From: Colius striatus
Taxonomy: Eukaryota > Chordata > Aves > Coliiformes > Coliidae
Direction of reading: 5' to 3'
DNA: 64,000 nt
Assembly: GCF_028858725.1 (NCBI RefSeq)
Contig: NC_084766.1
Span: forward strand, 21,368,501-21,432,500
The notes under the pieces were generated by a model. The model saw only the letters and a list, made by a program, of their open reading frames with translations. It made no database searches and was not told the DNA's origin. Positions 11,528-25,734 of this stretch are shown here, piece by piece. The position numbers and the translations under genes were made by a program. Each line of letters opens with the position of its first letter. Positions within the stretch are counted from its first letter, which is position 1.

Positions 11528-14347
11528 ATATCATAGAATGGTTGATTTTAAGATTCTTTAAATTTTTCTTTTAAACAGATAGATGGAGCTGATCCCTCAG
11601 CCTAAAGAGTGTTCCATGCAGGAAAACTGGTTCCATGTAAGTGTATTATTTGGTTTATTTACCTGTGTTTTCATACATAGTTATGGCATAACAACAACTC
11701 TGTAACTAGAATACATCACATGGAAGTCTGTCATTTCTCCAAACATTTTGGAGCACTTACCATCCTCACGATTAAGTCTTCCCGCTATGGTTGAATGTGG
11801 ATTGACTGTGTTCAAGAAGAAAACTTAGTATTAAATGAGAACAACTCTCCATTGAATACCCACTATTGTAGCACTGTTTACAGTGGGTTTCTATGTTGCC
11901 TCGGTTTGTCTCTTAAAAAACAAAACTGTGTATTTAGTACAGAAACTGTCATGAGCTATATTAAACAAAAGCACACTTTAGAAAGTTTACTACTTTTGGA
12001 ACAATCATAAATATTTACATCAGACGGTCCATGAACAGCACCTTAGAGACTATGATGTTTATATAAATCTCTCCTAATATAGAAAATATTGATTTGATAG
12101 ACTGAGGCAGCCATAGCCAGCAAACATATATTTGAGAAAAACCACTAGACAGTCTCCTGTGACCGAAGTTCCCCATCTATACAGCATTCAGCTGTATGTA
12201 TGTATGTATTTTGTTTATGATTAAAGCTATTCATGTTTTTTTAATAACTGCCTATTCATCCTGAGTTCTAATGCTGGAAAGTTTGCTCAGGCTCAGATAT
12301 AGCTGGAAGCCCATAAACAGGTCCTTTCAGCCCTGAAAGGACCCGATCATGCAAAGGATTTCTGCACAAGACCAAGAGTCCATGGGCAGGTGCAGGGCTT
12401 GAGGCTGCAAGCTGGGAGCAACAAAGACCAAGAGGGGTTGTGTTGTTAGCGTGCTGGAGCTCCCATCCTGAGCTGCTGCTGCAATATAAACCAAGTTATT
12501 TATTTACAGAAGTGTGAAAGTATTTGAATTGTACATGTTTCAAAAGCACTTTTGTAACTAAGACTGTTACTCTGGGATTATCCTTACCTGAAAAAAACTG
12601 AACCCAGCAAAGAACGAGTCTGGTTTGCATCTGGATGAGTGTCCTGCTCCTATCACTGATCACACAGGCCCAAGAGGAGGGAGGAAATATACAGGCAAAG
12701 GAGGAGGGGAGGGAGAATTTTTTTGTGACACCTTGCATTTGGATTGACTCACAGCTGTTGAGAAACCATTGTCCTAGATATGATTTTGCTAGAAGTGTTT
12801 TTAAAATTTGATCTTGGTCTTGTGCCACGTAAATCTCATTATCTACCCAGAACAGATTATCACCTCTGGAAACATGTCTGCCATCCATGGGTTATAATTA
12901 TAGTTGGACAGTGTTTTCAGATATTCTTAAAACAAAAAAGATATAATTACATGTTAGTTCTGTGCACAGGCTATATATACAAGAAATCCATGTTGCTGAA
13001 AATCCTTCTATTTCATTTTCAGATTACACTGGATTGTGCAGCAATGTTTTCCACTTAAAATTATTTCATCTGTGACTGTCTTTTTTCTGATCAAAAGAAG
13101 GGCCAACTCACTTCCCTCGTGTAAGCAGGTTCAGAGCTGAGGTATGGGAAATAAAGAAGTGCTGAGTTTCAGAATCTGCACCCAAGCCAATAGCAATAAC
13201 AGTACTGGACTCCCCCGTTCTAATCAGGCCACATGCCTCAAAACAAAAGTATTATTTACCTAACATTTCCTATCCTAGAGCAGAAAACAGGAAACAAGTT
13301 GACCAAAGAACCTTGCTAATGAGAAGTAAGTTGCCAAGTTGCCATGTCCCATTAAGATGGCACAGTGTTTTATACACTTGCATTACTGTACTTTTTTCCC
13401 CAAGTTTGAACCCAGTTTCCTGAAATGAATTCAGTTGCATACAAAGCATGAAGGCATGACATGAGGAACAACAGCTGAGGGCTCTGGGTGCACAAATACT
13501 ATTGCAGTATCTTGTTCTAATGACACAGATTGTGGGAAAGGAGAGCTCTTCTAGAAGGATTTCTAAGCTTGCATGATGGGGGAAAGGATAACTGAGCTAC
13601 AATAAGATCTGCATTATCTCTCTGATATCCTGGTATTCTGATATCCAGCTTATACCAAACTGTCCTTGGTCATGTTCTGTGCCTTAGTATTATAATAGTT
13701 TAACAACATTCTTAGCAAATTTACTTAGTTAACCCAAATAAAGCCAAACTCACAGGAACATACTGGGTCTGGTGGTTTGCTGAATCTGTGTTCTTATCAG
13801 AATATTTGTTTTGGTTCTTTGCCCATCTGCTAGACCTCTCATTACTTTTTAACTTTCTTGCTCATTTGTTACTGCTGTGTGCATAATTCAGTGATGGCAT
13901 TGTATGCTTTTGACTGCAACTTTTTCTAAATATATCTAGTTTATTTGAAATAAATTCAAATCACTGAGTGGAACAATGAATTCCTCAGAGAACTGCCCAG
14001 AAAAATGTTTCTCAAGAAGCAATGCAGCTATCACAGAGTCTGACAACAGTACTTCCCAGAATGCTGCTGTCTCACTGGCCCTTTCTTGATTTTCCTTAGA
14101 GAATATTAATGTTTCTCATAGCATAGAACTTGGCCTTCACATGGATTCAGTCCTTTATTAAAAGAAAGCCCTCATAACTCAAAAAAAGTGCATTTGTGGT
14201 TCAATGGATTGGGATGGAGCAGTAGGACTTGTGTGCACTGAGCTTAGGGAAATACAGGGGGATTTTTCAGAAGTGAAGAGAAGCATAAGGGAGAACCAGG
14301 GCTCATTCACTTTCTACAGTGGATTTCAAAATTAATCACATATTCCT
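11528..14347. other. Intergenic, possible CR1 scrap at its left edge
   Basis: The first ~25 bp after the LTR ('atatcatagaatggttg') look like the reversed tail of a CR1 copy into which the LTR may have inserted. The remainder is AT-rich with no gene, RNA or other repeat recognised. Confidence 0.45.
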
Positions 14348-14575
14348 TTAGATGGAAAAGACCTTTAAGATCATAGAGCCAAACTGTTATTCTAACATCG
14401 CCAAGTCTGCTCCTAAACCATGTCCCTCAGTGCCACATCTATGCACCTTTTAAATATCTCCAAGGATGGTGACTCCACCACTTCCTAGGCAGCCTGCTTC
14501 AATGCTTGACAACCCATTCAGTGAAGAAATTTTTCCTAATATCCAACCTAATCCCCTGGCACAATCTGAGGCCTG
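14348..14575 (-). mobile_element. CR1 fragment (minus orientation)
   Basis: Reversed CR1 3' region: 'gatggaaaagacctttaaga', 'aaaccatgtccctcagtgcc', 'ggtgactccaccacttcct' and 'cctaatatccaacctaatcc' follow in the expected order. It lacks the terminal octamers, so its 3' end is eroded. It lies about 95 bp from a second CR1 copy in the same orientation but of a different subfamily. Confidence 0.8.
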
Positions 14576-14670
14576 CTTTTCAGGGAAGCTTGCTAACCCT
14601 TTCTATGTGTTGCCATCTCTTGCACCAAAGCTTTGCCAAGCTTTTGGGCTATGACCTCTATTGATGACTT

Positions 14671-14987
14671 ATAGAATCATAGGGTAGTTTGGGTTGGAAG
14701 AGACTTTTCAAAGTTCATGTAGTCCAAACCCCCTACAATAAGCAGGGTCATCTTCAACTAGATCAGAGTGTTCAGAGCTCCATCCAACCTGACCTTGAAA
14801 GTTTTCAGGGATGAGGCATCTGCAACCTCTCTGGACAACCTGTTCCAGTGTTTCACTGCTCTCATTGTAAAAAAATGTCTTACTTATATCTAGTCTGAAT
14901 CTAAACTTTTTTAGTGTAAAACCATTACCCTTTGTCCTATTGCAGTATTGAAAGGCTGCAGTAAGGTATCCTCAGAGCCTCTTAACT
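14671..14987 (-). mobile_element. CR1 fragment (minus orientation)
   Basis: Starts with 'atagaatcatagggtagttt gggttggaag' (the reversed CR1 tail), followed by 'tccaacctgaccttgaaagt', 'cctctctggacaacctgttc' and 'attgaaaggctgcagtaagg'. About 315 bp are retained. Differences from the 14348 copy show that these are two separate insertions rather than one broken element. Confidence 0.85.
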
Positions 14988-17900
14988 GACAGCCCTTGCA
15001 TGCCAGCTCTGCAACCCTAACGTGTGAGATGAGAATGCAGAATGAATGGCTTAGATCCAGCTGTGCTTGCTGCTGTGAAGAAAGGTTTCAGCCTAGAGCT
15101 TTAGTGCTGACTTTCCTCTATTTGGAGTCCTCTAAGCAGCACTGTCCCAAGAAATACAGAGAACTTGGGACTCCATATGTAGACATTAGTCTGTCTTTTG
15201 TCTTTTTTTTTGTTTTGTTTTCAGAGGATTCTGGCCTGTCTGTGGTTTGCAGGTTGAAATTAAGTTGTATTGAAGGTAAAAGAGCATCTTCTGGCAGTAG
15301 GAATGTGACCTTAGAGTCAAGTTCTGACATGGGCCTGTGAAATCCTTCTCCTTGTAGAAATCAGGCCTGGAATGGAGTGTTTTTAATGCAGCTCCAATGA
15401 GGAAAAACTCCCACTGAACACGGCTTGTGGGCTGGGGGGTAGGGAAGGATGCCTGCCACTGACCCTTCTGGCATTTCTCTTGGCTCTTAAATTGCATGGA
15501 GGGTTGTGGGGTTTTTTTGGTATAGGCTCATTTAGCAGTTCTGAGACATACGATATGATCACTAGATCCCAGAAGCACCAAGTTCCAGAAACACCCAGAG
15601 TACACGGGGCAGACAGCAAGGCCTCATACTCTCCATTTTCCAAAGAATTAAGGCTGGAAATGCATCTATCTTCTGAGCCTGCAAGAGGTTAAAATTGTGG
15701 CTCCTTCTCATGCTTTCATATCTGTGCTTTTAAACCCACAACCTGACTCTGCATATTCTGGGGACTCGGTAGTCTTTGTGCTATAAAAGGGCCTGGGAGA
15801 AGATCAACATCCCTCTCCCCTCCTCTGTTTGAGAAGCCTTATATTAGCCATGGTGCCCAATAGTCTGCTGGCCTGTGTTGCCCTTGTAGCCTCACACATA
15901 AGGCTGTGACTCAGTCAGACCTCAAGAAAGGTCTGGAGTACAAGCTGGATAGTCAGAAATTTGGCCAAAGTGCTCTGTAACGTCAGAGCAGCCCACTCCC
16001 ACTCTGCCGCTCAAAGCCACAATTCACAATAGCAGCTCCTCACCCTGATAAGTTCTTATACCGGGGACAGACTCAGAAGATGCAAACCTGACTTAGCACA
16101 CTTTTAGCTCCCTTTGACTTCCCTGTACCCCTGGGAAGCTACCTGGGGTACAGGCTTTTCCTGAGATAAAATTTCTTCTTAATTATCCAGTTCTGCTATA
16201 TACTGACTGCTCAGTTATCCAGGAGAAGGATGAGGAGGGATAACCTAAATAGAGCAAAAGACTCATGATATAAAACATATGTAAATGAGGTTATAAGAAA
16301 AAGCTGAGTGTGTTCACCTTTGCCATCAGCTCTCTAAAAAGAAGAATAATTTTAACTACAAGTAGGTGAAACAGTGTCTGAGTTGAGTATAAAACATGTT
16401 CTGTTATGAGCTCCGTAAAACAGGCATCAGCTGAAGGCAGGGCCTGATTAATCCACAGCTCCGTAAGTGTACATACATTTTAAATTATGTCCCATTTTTA
16501 AGTTAAAGAGAGAACCTTGTTCATTGAAAATGAATTTGGAACATTGTTTGATGCGGGATCTATCATGGAATCTCCTTGGAAAAGTCATAGTTGTGTCCTT
16601 ATGGTACTATCTGGTAAAGTAAATTTGAGAATACATATTTTTCTACATCAGCATCACTGAAATCAGACTAACACATGATTACACTTTATTTCTCAGTAGG
16701 GAAAAAAAATTATGGCATCTCAACTATGTTTATAACAAGGTATTTATCAATACAGTTTGGAGAAATGCTTCAATGTAGACTGTGTTTCTAGCCATTACTA
16801 AATAGCCATTACTAAATGCCCAGTAAACTAATCACACTTGGATAAAAAGTAACTTTTTTGTGATTCTATGATCAAGACTCAGCTACAGGCTTAGCACCCT
16901 TCATATCTGCTCTGAGACATGACTTCCACTGCATGGCCACAGCATTCTCATTCCACTGCCATCTTTCCCTAATTGACATTCATATGGTCTCTTCTGCTTA
17001 GATTAAAAAGCCAACACATTCATTCTGTCATGACTTCAAAATTTTGTCAGCCTTCAAGAAAATATTTACAGAATGTAACATCTTTATACTAAGTAAACAA
17101 ATAATGACATGTGATTTTTGTAAAACTAGAATATCCATAAGAAATACAGTCTTTGTTAGCAGCTGCAAATGCTTTTTAGGGTATTACACAAAACAGGAGA
17201 TAAAGAAAGATTATCCACTTGACCTCACAAAGCACTAAGAGACAAACATGTCATTGCTGTAAAATAGTTATAGGCAAAATATGTTAAGTATTGCATTCCT
17301 TGAGCCATAGAGTATATTTTCTTGGTCTCATGCTCACCCTTTACTGATTTGTCTCGTACAAATATCACAGAATTAGTAGGAAAGATAGACCAGAAGGGGA
17401 AGATGTTGATAGAGTGGGTCAGTGTGCTGGCACAGCTGTAGAGGAAGCCTGCAGACTTGCACAGTCTACTCTGTGCAGCTCAGTCCAGTGATGGTTCACC
17501 CTCAGCCTCATAGAGTTATTAAGAGAAATTAGTTAAATTTTGGAATAAATGCTTTTGACCTTAGTTTTTATTGCTAATTACTGTAATTCATAGCACACAT
17601 TAACTAAGCCAATCACATAATTAACTGCTGGTTCCTTTTATGATATTGGTATGCAGTTCTGTTTTTCTCTTGTTTTAATGGATGCTGCAACATAACCCCA
17701 TGGTGACTTCATTGTATAAATCTGATCTTTTCTGTTCAGACAGTAGATTTGAACTCTGTGGTTAGACTGACATCAGTATGGAATGTCTCTGCGATGCCTG
17801 ATCAGCCATCTGCCTCCAGCTCCTTCGGAGCAAGTAATAAGCCAAATACACATGAGAACTGGCAGTGATTAAAAAGGCAAAATAAGGTATAATTGTTAGT

Positions 17901-20900
17901 GCCTGTATTGTGCCAGGATAATACTATGAGAGCTGATTCATCAGAATAAACTGATTTCCAACTACAGTGCTGTGTTTTGTGAGAATAGAGAGAACTTTTC
18001 ACAGTGCAGATAAATGTGAAATTGCTCATAGCTCTTAGACACTATTCCTGCCATTCCATAGTGCTTTAATTTGCAGTCTGAAAGTGCAAAGGGATAGCAC
18101 ATTTCAGGCTACCACAGAAACTATAGGTGACTATCTATTACATGATTGCCTGCGATTGTGAAGCTTGGACCTGATGACTCAGGTGTGATGGCTTCCAGTG
18201 TGATAACTGCTAATAAAGTGTTCTGCTGAATCACCTTCCACTCCTGCACCACTGTCTTTCCTAAAGATGAAGTGTAATTACTGCTGACTCACACTAGCAC
18301 ATATAGCCTGCAAATTTCAGGCAGAGCATAAGGTGAGAATAGCTCTGTTGCAAGTTTGGGAATTGGGAATGTATGAGAGGAAACATTGCATAGGGCCTAA
18401 GAAAGGAGGCAACCACAATGGCAGAGTTACTGTGTTGCCTAACCAACAAAACCAAGAGTTAGCTGAGAGAAATATTAACTATTTGCAGCATGATCAGCGT
18501 AGGATGTGAAACCCAGTTCCTTCTGCTCCAAAAGCAGTCTTTGCACTAAGAATATAGTTGTTAATTGTGTTTGAAATATTAATCAGGCTTGCAAAAACAC
18601 GTGAAAGGATTTAGATCAGACACACCTTCCTCCATCTTCTACTCCACTCCCAACTAAACAAAATTCAAGTTTGATTTTCAGCTCTGGCCCTTGATGAATG
18701 AAAGGAGTAAAGCCCCTGTGAAAATAGTGAGAGATAAAATTATGTGTATTTCTCAGTTAGGTTTCCAAATCAGTAAAATTGGACAGAGGCTCTCAGCGCT
18801 CATCTCCCCATCACTGGTCCATCTGTCAAACGTAGGAGTAAAATAGATGTTTAAGAGGAAGCAGATGCTGGCAGTGCAGCTATTTCAGTCTCCTTCAAGC
18901 AGAGGAATGTTTCCTGTCGCAGCACTGAGCCACAGCCCGGCCCTCCCTGACCCAGCCATCCCTTATCCCTGTGCCTGGAGCTTGGCAGTCAGTGTGGGAA
19001 GTGAGGAGCTACAGCAAGCACTAAGGACCGGATGGTGGAAAATATCCAGGGCCTCCACATCATGTTGTGTCCTTTTTCACTTTTGTGCTGCTTGCTGGCT
19101 TGAGAAGCCATCACACACATCCCAAATTTATTGAAGGACAGAGACACTTAATTTGCACCATTATGTGAAGGGAAATCCACGCTGTCTGGGACACCATGTG
19201 GGCTCATGGTGTTGAAAAGAAATGTCCTTTGGAGAAGAAAAGATGCTTGAACATAATGGGCCAAAGTCATTCTGTCAGGACTGGCATTACTTCAAGAGGA
19301 ATTGCCCTACAGATATTTTTTCCTCACCAGTGATGTCAGATCGAGTCTGTCATGTAGTCATAAACCCAGAAAATTCACAGTAACATCAAAAATTATTTGT
19401 GGGAGGCTGGGATTTAAAATCAACTGGGGAAAAAAAACCAAACCCTTAAAAACCAATGCAGAGATTTGTCTCTATAAAGGCACACAAATAAACCCTTATA
19501 TAAAGTACTGCAGGAGCTCCCATGCTGTTCTGCACATATTTGTGACTCAGAGCAGGAAAGGCAAGAAGCTGCTCTGACAAAAATTGAAACCATGGATGAA
19601 AAAAAAATCCCATCACTGTCTCAAGCCTATTTTAAACCTGTGGCAAATGTCCCTGTGGCACCTAAACCACAGGTTACGTGTCTATGAATTGCACTGCTCT
19701 GTTTACCAAAAGAACCATATAAAAATTAAGGAATATATACTATTAGGAATTTATTCTGGTTTCTAGTCATGTCAGAGTAGTGGTAGCCCTCGTCTGAAAA
19801 TATCCTTCAACATTGTTATGAGAGATCATGTTTCTAAGTACTGCTTTAATAGCTGTGCTGGGTTTAAAAAATACTTGGTAAACAAGACATTGCGAAGTAG
19901 GTACGATGATGTCTAGAAAAAGTCTGTAGGCTGCTTCAGAAAGCAACTGCTGGAGCAGTTAATAATGTTTCATTAAGAGTGGAGAAAATGCACTTACTGT
20001 TTTCTTTACTGTTTTAATTAAATATTTTTAGTGTTGTACATCAGGACCATACAATGAAAATCAGTTTGTTCTGTCTTTTATCAAACCACAACCCAGTCCT
20101 TTCCTATCCAAAGGACTATAGACAAAAACGTTCTCGTCTGGTCTCCTGAAACAGCACTTCAGCGGTTTTCCATGCCAGATCATATATAGCAATGAGCATT
20201 TGACAGAGCTTTTATCCACAGCTTCCCCTTTTCCCAGTTGCTCCTGTAGCTCCAGAGGAACTGTTGCTCCCGTTCCCTTGGGCTGTTCTGCGATGGGCTC
20301 TGAACTCCCCACCTCTTCTCGCACTGCAGCTGCATCCTTTGGGCCCCCCTGCCTTTACATCCAGGCCAAGGACTATTTTCTTCATTGCTAATCTAAAAAC
20401 AGAGGTGATAAATATGCTTTACATTTCTAATTCTGCACATCAGCAATACCAGGCGTTAAATCCCAGAGCTGAGAAACACTTTGAAAAGGCTCCCAAGAGG
20501 GATAAGCAAATGTCGGGGGCTAATATCATCCACACAGAAAAGGAAAGTGGGCCAGTATTTTGTATTTGGAATTCACTCAATTCTGCCCTAATATGATAAT
20601 TAACTATAAATATATGTTTCTGCCTAATTGTCCCTTGTGAAGGCACTGCAGCTGTGTGCTCACCAGTGGCTGAGGAAGGCATTAGTACATACCTGAAATA
20701 TAAAATTTTGCCTTCTCTAAGAAGTTTTCAGCCCAGGGAAGGTGACAGATTATTTTAAATGGCTGCACAGGCCTCTTTTTCCCTATCACAGCCATGCTGA
20801 CAGAAGGCAATTCTTTCCCATAGTACCCAAAGAGATAAGAGAGAGACACCTGCCAGGGCAAACAACTTCACAGACACCATGACCCTGGGCAACCTGCCAA

Positions 20901-23900
20901 AGCTGGCAGGAGGAATATCTCTAAATAATGACTGAAGTCAGAGGAGCAGAAATCCACCAGAGCCCCCACTGCCAGTTACCTGCTCAAGGCTATGACTGCA
21001 TGACACTGTAATCTGCACTTGCCGAGAATGTGCACTTGCAGCATTTGTATGACATTTTATACTTAAGAAATGGAATATTTTTCACTGGATAGAATAAAAT
21101 GCAATGTGATTTATTTAAAAGATCTTAATAAGAAGAACATAATATTGGACATTTGCAGTCCACTGAAAGTATCAAAATACCATGTTTTTCTAACTACTAG
21201 CTAGAACAAATATCAGAGTTGAGTTCTTCAGTATTTATATACTCATGGATTTGGAAATAGAGGGGCATAGTCTTTACTCATACTCTTCACAGAGTGTATT
21301 GCCCCATCCATTTTCCTTCCAGCTGAGCAGAAACACCTTGAACCCACACCTGCTACTCTAACAAGGTCCACACTGCATTTAGCACAGGTCAAGTATTTCT
21401 ACACTGATGCCTTGACCTTATGCTTTTGCATGAGCCACTGTAAAAAGGTGGGGCACTGGTCCCAGTAGAACTAGGGTGCTGAGATAGGTGCCTGTGAACA
21501 TCCCCTTCTGTTTTTCTCCAGCATTGTAAAGGTTTGATTTGGAGGGGAAATGAATGTCATTCAGTTGTTTAGCAAATAACCACCACATGTGCCATACAGT
21601 CAGGATCTCAGCACTACCCTACCACTCCCAGGCTGACATCAGGTCTGTAGAAGACTTTCTTCAGCCGTAACACCTATTCTTAAATTATCCTTTCCATCTC
21701 CTGCTGGTGGAGTGGTTCTTACTTCTTGTCTTGAGCACCTGTGATTGGCCCAAACTCTTCTTATTTCAGTTGCTGAGGTCTCCTTTCTAGCAGCAGGCTG
21801 CTCCTATGTACTGGGATTACATGCTGCCCTGGTGTCCCTCCTGAATGAAGATGATGACCGACCTCTGTAAGTGATATTGTCCAGCAATTCAGAAATCCAT
21901 AGTCTGGGGCTAGCTCTGGGGCAAGAGAGAATGGCTTAGAAATTAACATTTCCTGACTTCCCAATGCAGAGTAATGAGTAAATGCTTTTGCTGATGCAGC
22001 TGCAGGGATCACATGCTCATCTTGGCTGTGCATTTTTGAGGTCAAAAGGGAGAATGAGACTCTTCCAAGGGAATAATAGAGTGGAGTAGGAAACATTAGG
22101 AGCTCACCTTTCCTGGATGGAGAATTTGAAGGGTACCAATACTTGACATAATTATTGTAACCTGAACACAAAATCATCTTTAACTATGCCCATCACATTC
22201 TGCAGCTCCTGCATGTGTCTGCACTACATCAGCACATGGCTTGAGCTTTTTATGGGTAGGAATAGCAATGGTTGTGGACAGATCTCTTTTTCTGCGGTCA
22301 GTGGATTTGCTGTGGTGCTCAGAGCCAAGTCAAAGAGGTCTGTGCTGTGCCATAATAGTCTTGGCTTCACGGAACTAACCTGCTGGACCTGCAGTATGTA
22401 ATTAGCTTTACACGGAGGAATAGACATAGGGGGTTTGCTTGTTTGGTTTTGGTTTGGTGTGTTTTGGTTTTGTGTTTTAAGGGGTTTCTTTGTATATCTC
22501 TACAAATTCTATTGTAACTGTTAAGTTAAAGTAGGTCAGCTGGATGCTTTCAGGATCTGTCTCATGGTTAGATGTTGAATTAGCTCCAGGCACAGGAAGC
22601 TGGAGTGTGATCCTGAGAGGGAAGGCAAGAGACAAAAGCCCTCCTTTGCGAAGAGAAGCCTTTAAAACAAACCAGCATGTGAAAGCACACAGGCACAAAA
22701 CCTCCACACCCTGAGCTTTCCCTGGCTTCAGTTAATGGTACTTTGTGCAGACAACAAATCTGTTTGTTAAAACAATACTTTCTGAAAGGAGTAGCAGTAA
22801 GTTGTTGTTTTTTAAAAAATAAACAAACAACCCCCCACGGGTATTGGCTTTTGATGCTGCAATTTCAGAGATTTGACTACATGGTTAACTTCAGTTGTAT
22901 AGGTGATTGGGGGAAGAGGAGTTGTGCTATATGAAGCTTTTTTGTTTATTTCACTGTTTTTGCAAGAGAGGGGAGTTGCCATATCAGTCCAACTGCCACC
23001 TAGTAAATGTGTAGCAGCAGCCACTTCCATGTTGTTCCTAAAAGCAAGGTGCAAGATGCTGTAAGCTTGAAAACCTATAAAATACTATGATCATCTGAAA
23101 TATGAAGAGATGGCAGAGGAATTTCCCCAATAACACCACTCAAGCAAATAACTTTTTATTCTTCCCCATTTATTTCTCTTACAGTACAGTAAATCATAGA
23201 TCACTTTCTTCTCTTGCAGGACTTACAGTTTCTGGTCTACTGTGTTTGATTGCTTGTTCTGCAGTTACTGCTTCCCCTCAAATTGGTTCCAGTTGCTAGC
23301 TTATTGTAACCATACCTTTACTGACAATCACTCTGTTAGAAAGCCCAGTCTTAAGCTCTTAAGCAGCCTGACTCCTCATATGCTCAAAGCAAGCTGAGGA
23401 TGTACATAATTGCTGTGCATTCCATGCACTTCAATGCCTGGAGCATCTAACAAAATTATCAGCAACCGACCATACCCATAGTGCTGCCTTCGTGCTGTGC
23501 CTCACCAGAATTAACCCTGGGATTTTTTTACCCTACTGTCTGAAAGATGCACTTCCTGAGATCGGCCCTGGGCCACCTGCAGTAAACACTGCAAAAACAA
23601 AAGTCAGGCTGCTGTTTCTGCATGAATCCTATCAAGCTTTCATCAATTTGTCACTGAAGCAGAAAACACTGTTTTTCACATAGAAGAAATGAAAGCTAAC
23701 CAATTTAATGGCTAGTCCAGAAAGGAGATAAACAAAGGCCAGAGTGTTAGAAGCAGTTTGCAATATAAGGAGGAGAAGGAGGCAAAAAGATGAATGCTCT
23801 TGATAGCAGAAATGCCACCCTTAGGATAAATCGCTAGTGAAGCACATCACTGATTCATTCTGCCCAGCTGTCATAAGCTTCACAGTCTGTCAAGCACTAC

Positions 23901-24168
23901 AGAAATGATATGTACATTCCTGAGGTCTTATTGTAGGAGACAGATGAAGTTAGCTGAGCAATGAAAGATGGGTACTGAGCTGTGTTAATTCTTCACTGGA
24001 GAAGCTGAGGCTTGACAAGACAAGGCTTCTACCAGAGCTGGCCAAGAGTGGTATTTCTGCTCTAAGGAAAATCCAAAGATCTAACAGGTTTCTTTCCAAT
24101 GAAGGATGAAATACCCAAATATCCCTTTTTTGTGAAATGAAATATTATGTAGCCTAGAGAAGGGATGT
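14988..24168. other. Long gene-free stretch
   Basis: About 9.2 kb without a recognisable exon, RNA gene or clear transposon. It contains a consensus TATA box with a short downstream ORF near 15.78-15.91 kb (listed separately) and a GT-rich patch near 22430-22480. Open frames up to about 138 codons (21761-22177, minus) have no family resemblance that I recognise and no convincing splice context. Confidence 0.5.
15782..15909 (+). promoter_or_regulatory. TATA box plus 19-codon signal-like ORF (weak candidate)
   Basis: TATAAAAG at 15782-15789 is a consensus TATA box. About 60 bp downstream, at 15850, an ATG in a good initiation context (gccATGg) opens MVPNSLLACVALVASHIRL and then a TGA at 15907-15909. 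The peptide has a leucine/alanine/valine-rich core like a signal peptide but is too short to be a secreted protein by itself, and I see no obvious splice donor before the stop. It may be a relic first exon or pure coincidence. No known gene is recognised. Confidence 0.2.
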
Positions 24169-24268
24169 GAGGAGAGGAGAGGAGAGGAGAGGAGAGGAGA
24201 GGAGAGGAGAGGAGAGGAGAGGAGAGGAGAGGAGAGGAGAGGAGAGGAGAGGAGAGGAGAGGAGAGGA
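24169..24268 (+). repeat. Perfect (GAGGA)20 pentanucleotide array
   Basis: Exactly 100 bp of uninterrupted GAGGA repeats on the plus strand, flanked by unique sequence ('agggatgt' before, 'tgctgttctt' after). The absence of any interruption implies recent expansion and probable length polymorphism. Open frames through it encode only Glu/Arg/Gly or Leu/Ser periodic peptides and are not genes. Confidence 0.97.
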
Positions 24269-25734
24269 TGCTGTTCTTTGCTCTCAAGCACATATAGGCT
24301 GTTGCAAAAAAAGAAAGCAATTGTTTCCTCTTCTTGTCTATACAGAATAAAACAAGGATTAGGCACTTATTTTAATTAGGCTAAAATCTCAGAAGCCTAT
24401 TTTAAGGTAAGAAGGGGAAAGAGTAATTGGAAAGCATGTGGACCCTCCATCACTGGAGCGCTGTAAGAACAGGTTAAGCAAATGCCAGTCAGGAGTGGCT
24501 GAAGTACAGGTGACTCTTGAAATAGGAGGAGAGTCCTTCTTAAGAAAGGATATAGAGTATCCTGACTTGCTTTTACTTTGACCTCACAGAAACATTTTAT
24601 TCTTGATTACATCTCATTTTAAAGTTCAGAAGTGTCTGAGAGAGATGTGAGTTGTTGCTTTATGTACCTATAAATACCATAACATCTACCATAATACCAT
24701 TAATTTACCAGTTTTACCATATAAATTGTGATAATTCATTTAGAGATATATATAATTACAGAAAAAGCCATTCACTAATTGCCTGTGAAAATTCTAATTA
24801 TATGTACAGGAAATGTTGAGATGCTGATCTTCCAGGGTGATAGATCCTTGTTAATATGAAACACCCACAAATTGGAATTTAATTTTACATGGTAAGACTA
24901 GGCCTATCTTCACAAAAGTGAGTACAGTTATTAAGAACCCAACTTCAAACACATTTGAAGAATAAAGTCTGCAAGAACTAAACCACCCATAGGCTATAAC
25001 TAACCTATGGTAGTGAATCCAGGCATCCACTCTGTCACCTTAGTGGTAGAAATGCGAATCTGTGATGCAGACAGAAAAAGTGACTTCTTAAGGGAATGAG
25101 ATGATGCCATAGGTTTGCAAAGACTGCATCTGGTGTATACCTTCAGGTCTTGAATAGGATATGTCTGAAAGAGCAGCATCTAAGCTGCATGTTTGAGTTC
25201 CCTGGGCTTAGACAGTTTTCCAAGGGTGATGTTGTTATATTCACTGTCTAATATACCTTAGTGTTGCTAATACATTCCTCTAGGATCCTATTACCTTTTT
25301 GATGGATGTGAGCTTTAGTGTTAAATTCAAGCTCTATTTTAAAAGAGGAAAGAGTGAAACTGCATTGCTTTAGTAGGGTATAGAGAAAGGAGAAATCCTT
25401 TTCTCTCTTGACTGAACAATGCTGCAGCACCGCATTGTCTCTCTGATGGGCAAAGAAGATCTTGCAAGGCATCTTTACCAGAAACCTGTCTTAAAGCCAA
25501 AGTTTGGTCAAAAGAACCTGTCTTCTGGTATTTTAAAGTGACTTATGTCCCAGTCCAGAGGAGTACAAGTAAGCGCTTTCAGTTGTGATGACTGGTCACA
25601 AAATTTGGCTGGAGGATAAGAAATGGTACTTTTTCTCAGGCTAGAAGGCTTCTGCTTCTACCCAGTAGCCTCGTATATGATTTGCCAAAGCAAAGTCTCA
25701 CATCAAGGCAGCAGAGCTTTCAAGCCACTTAAGT
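24269..25734. other. Intergenic, no feature recognised
   Basis: AT-rich sequence between the pentamer array and the CR1 cluster. No gene or repeat was recognised. Confidence 0.5.
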
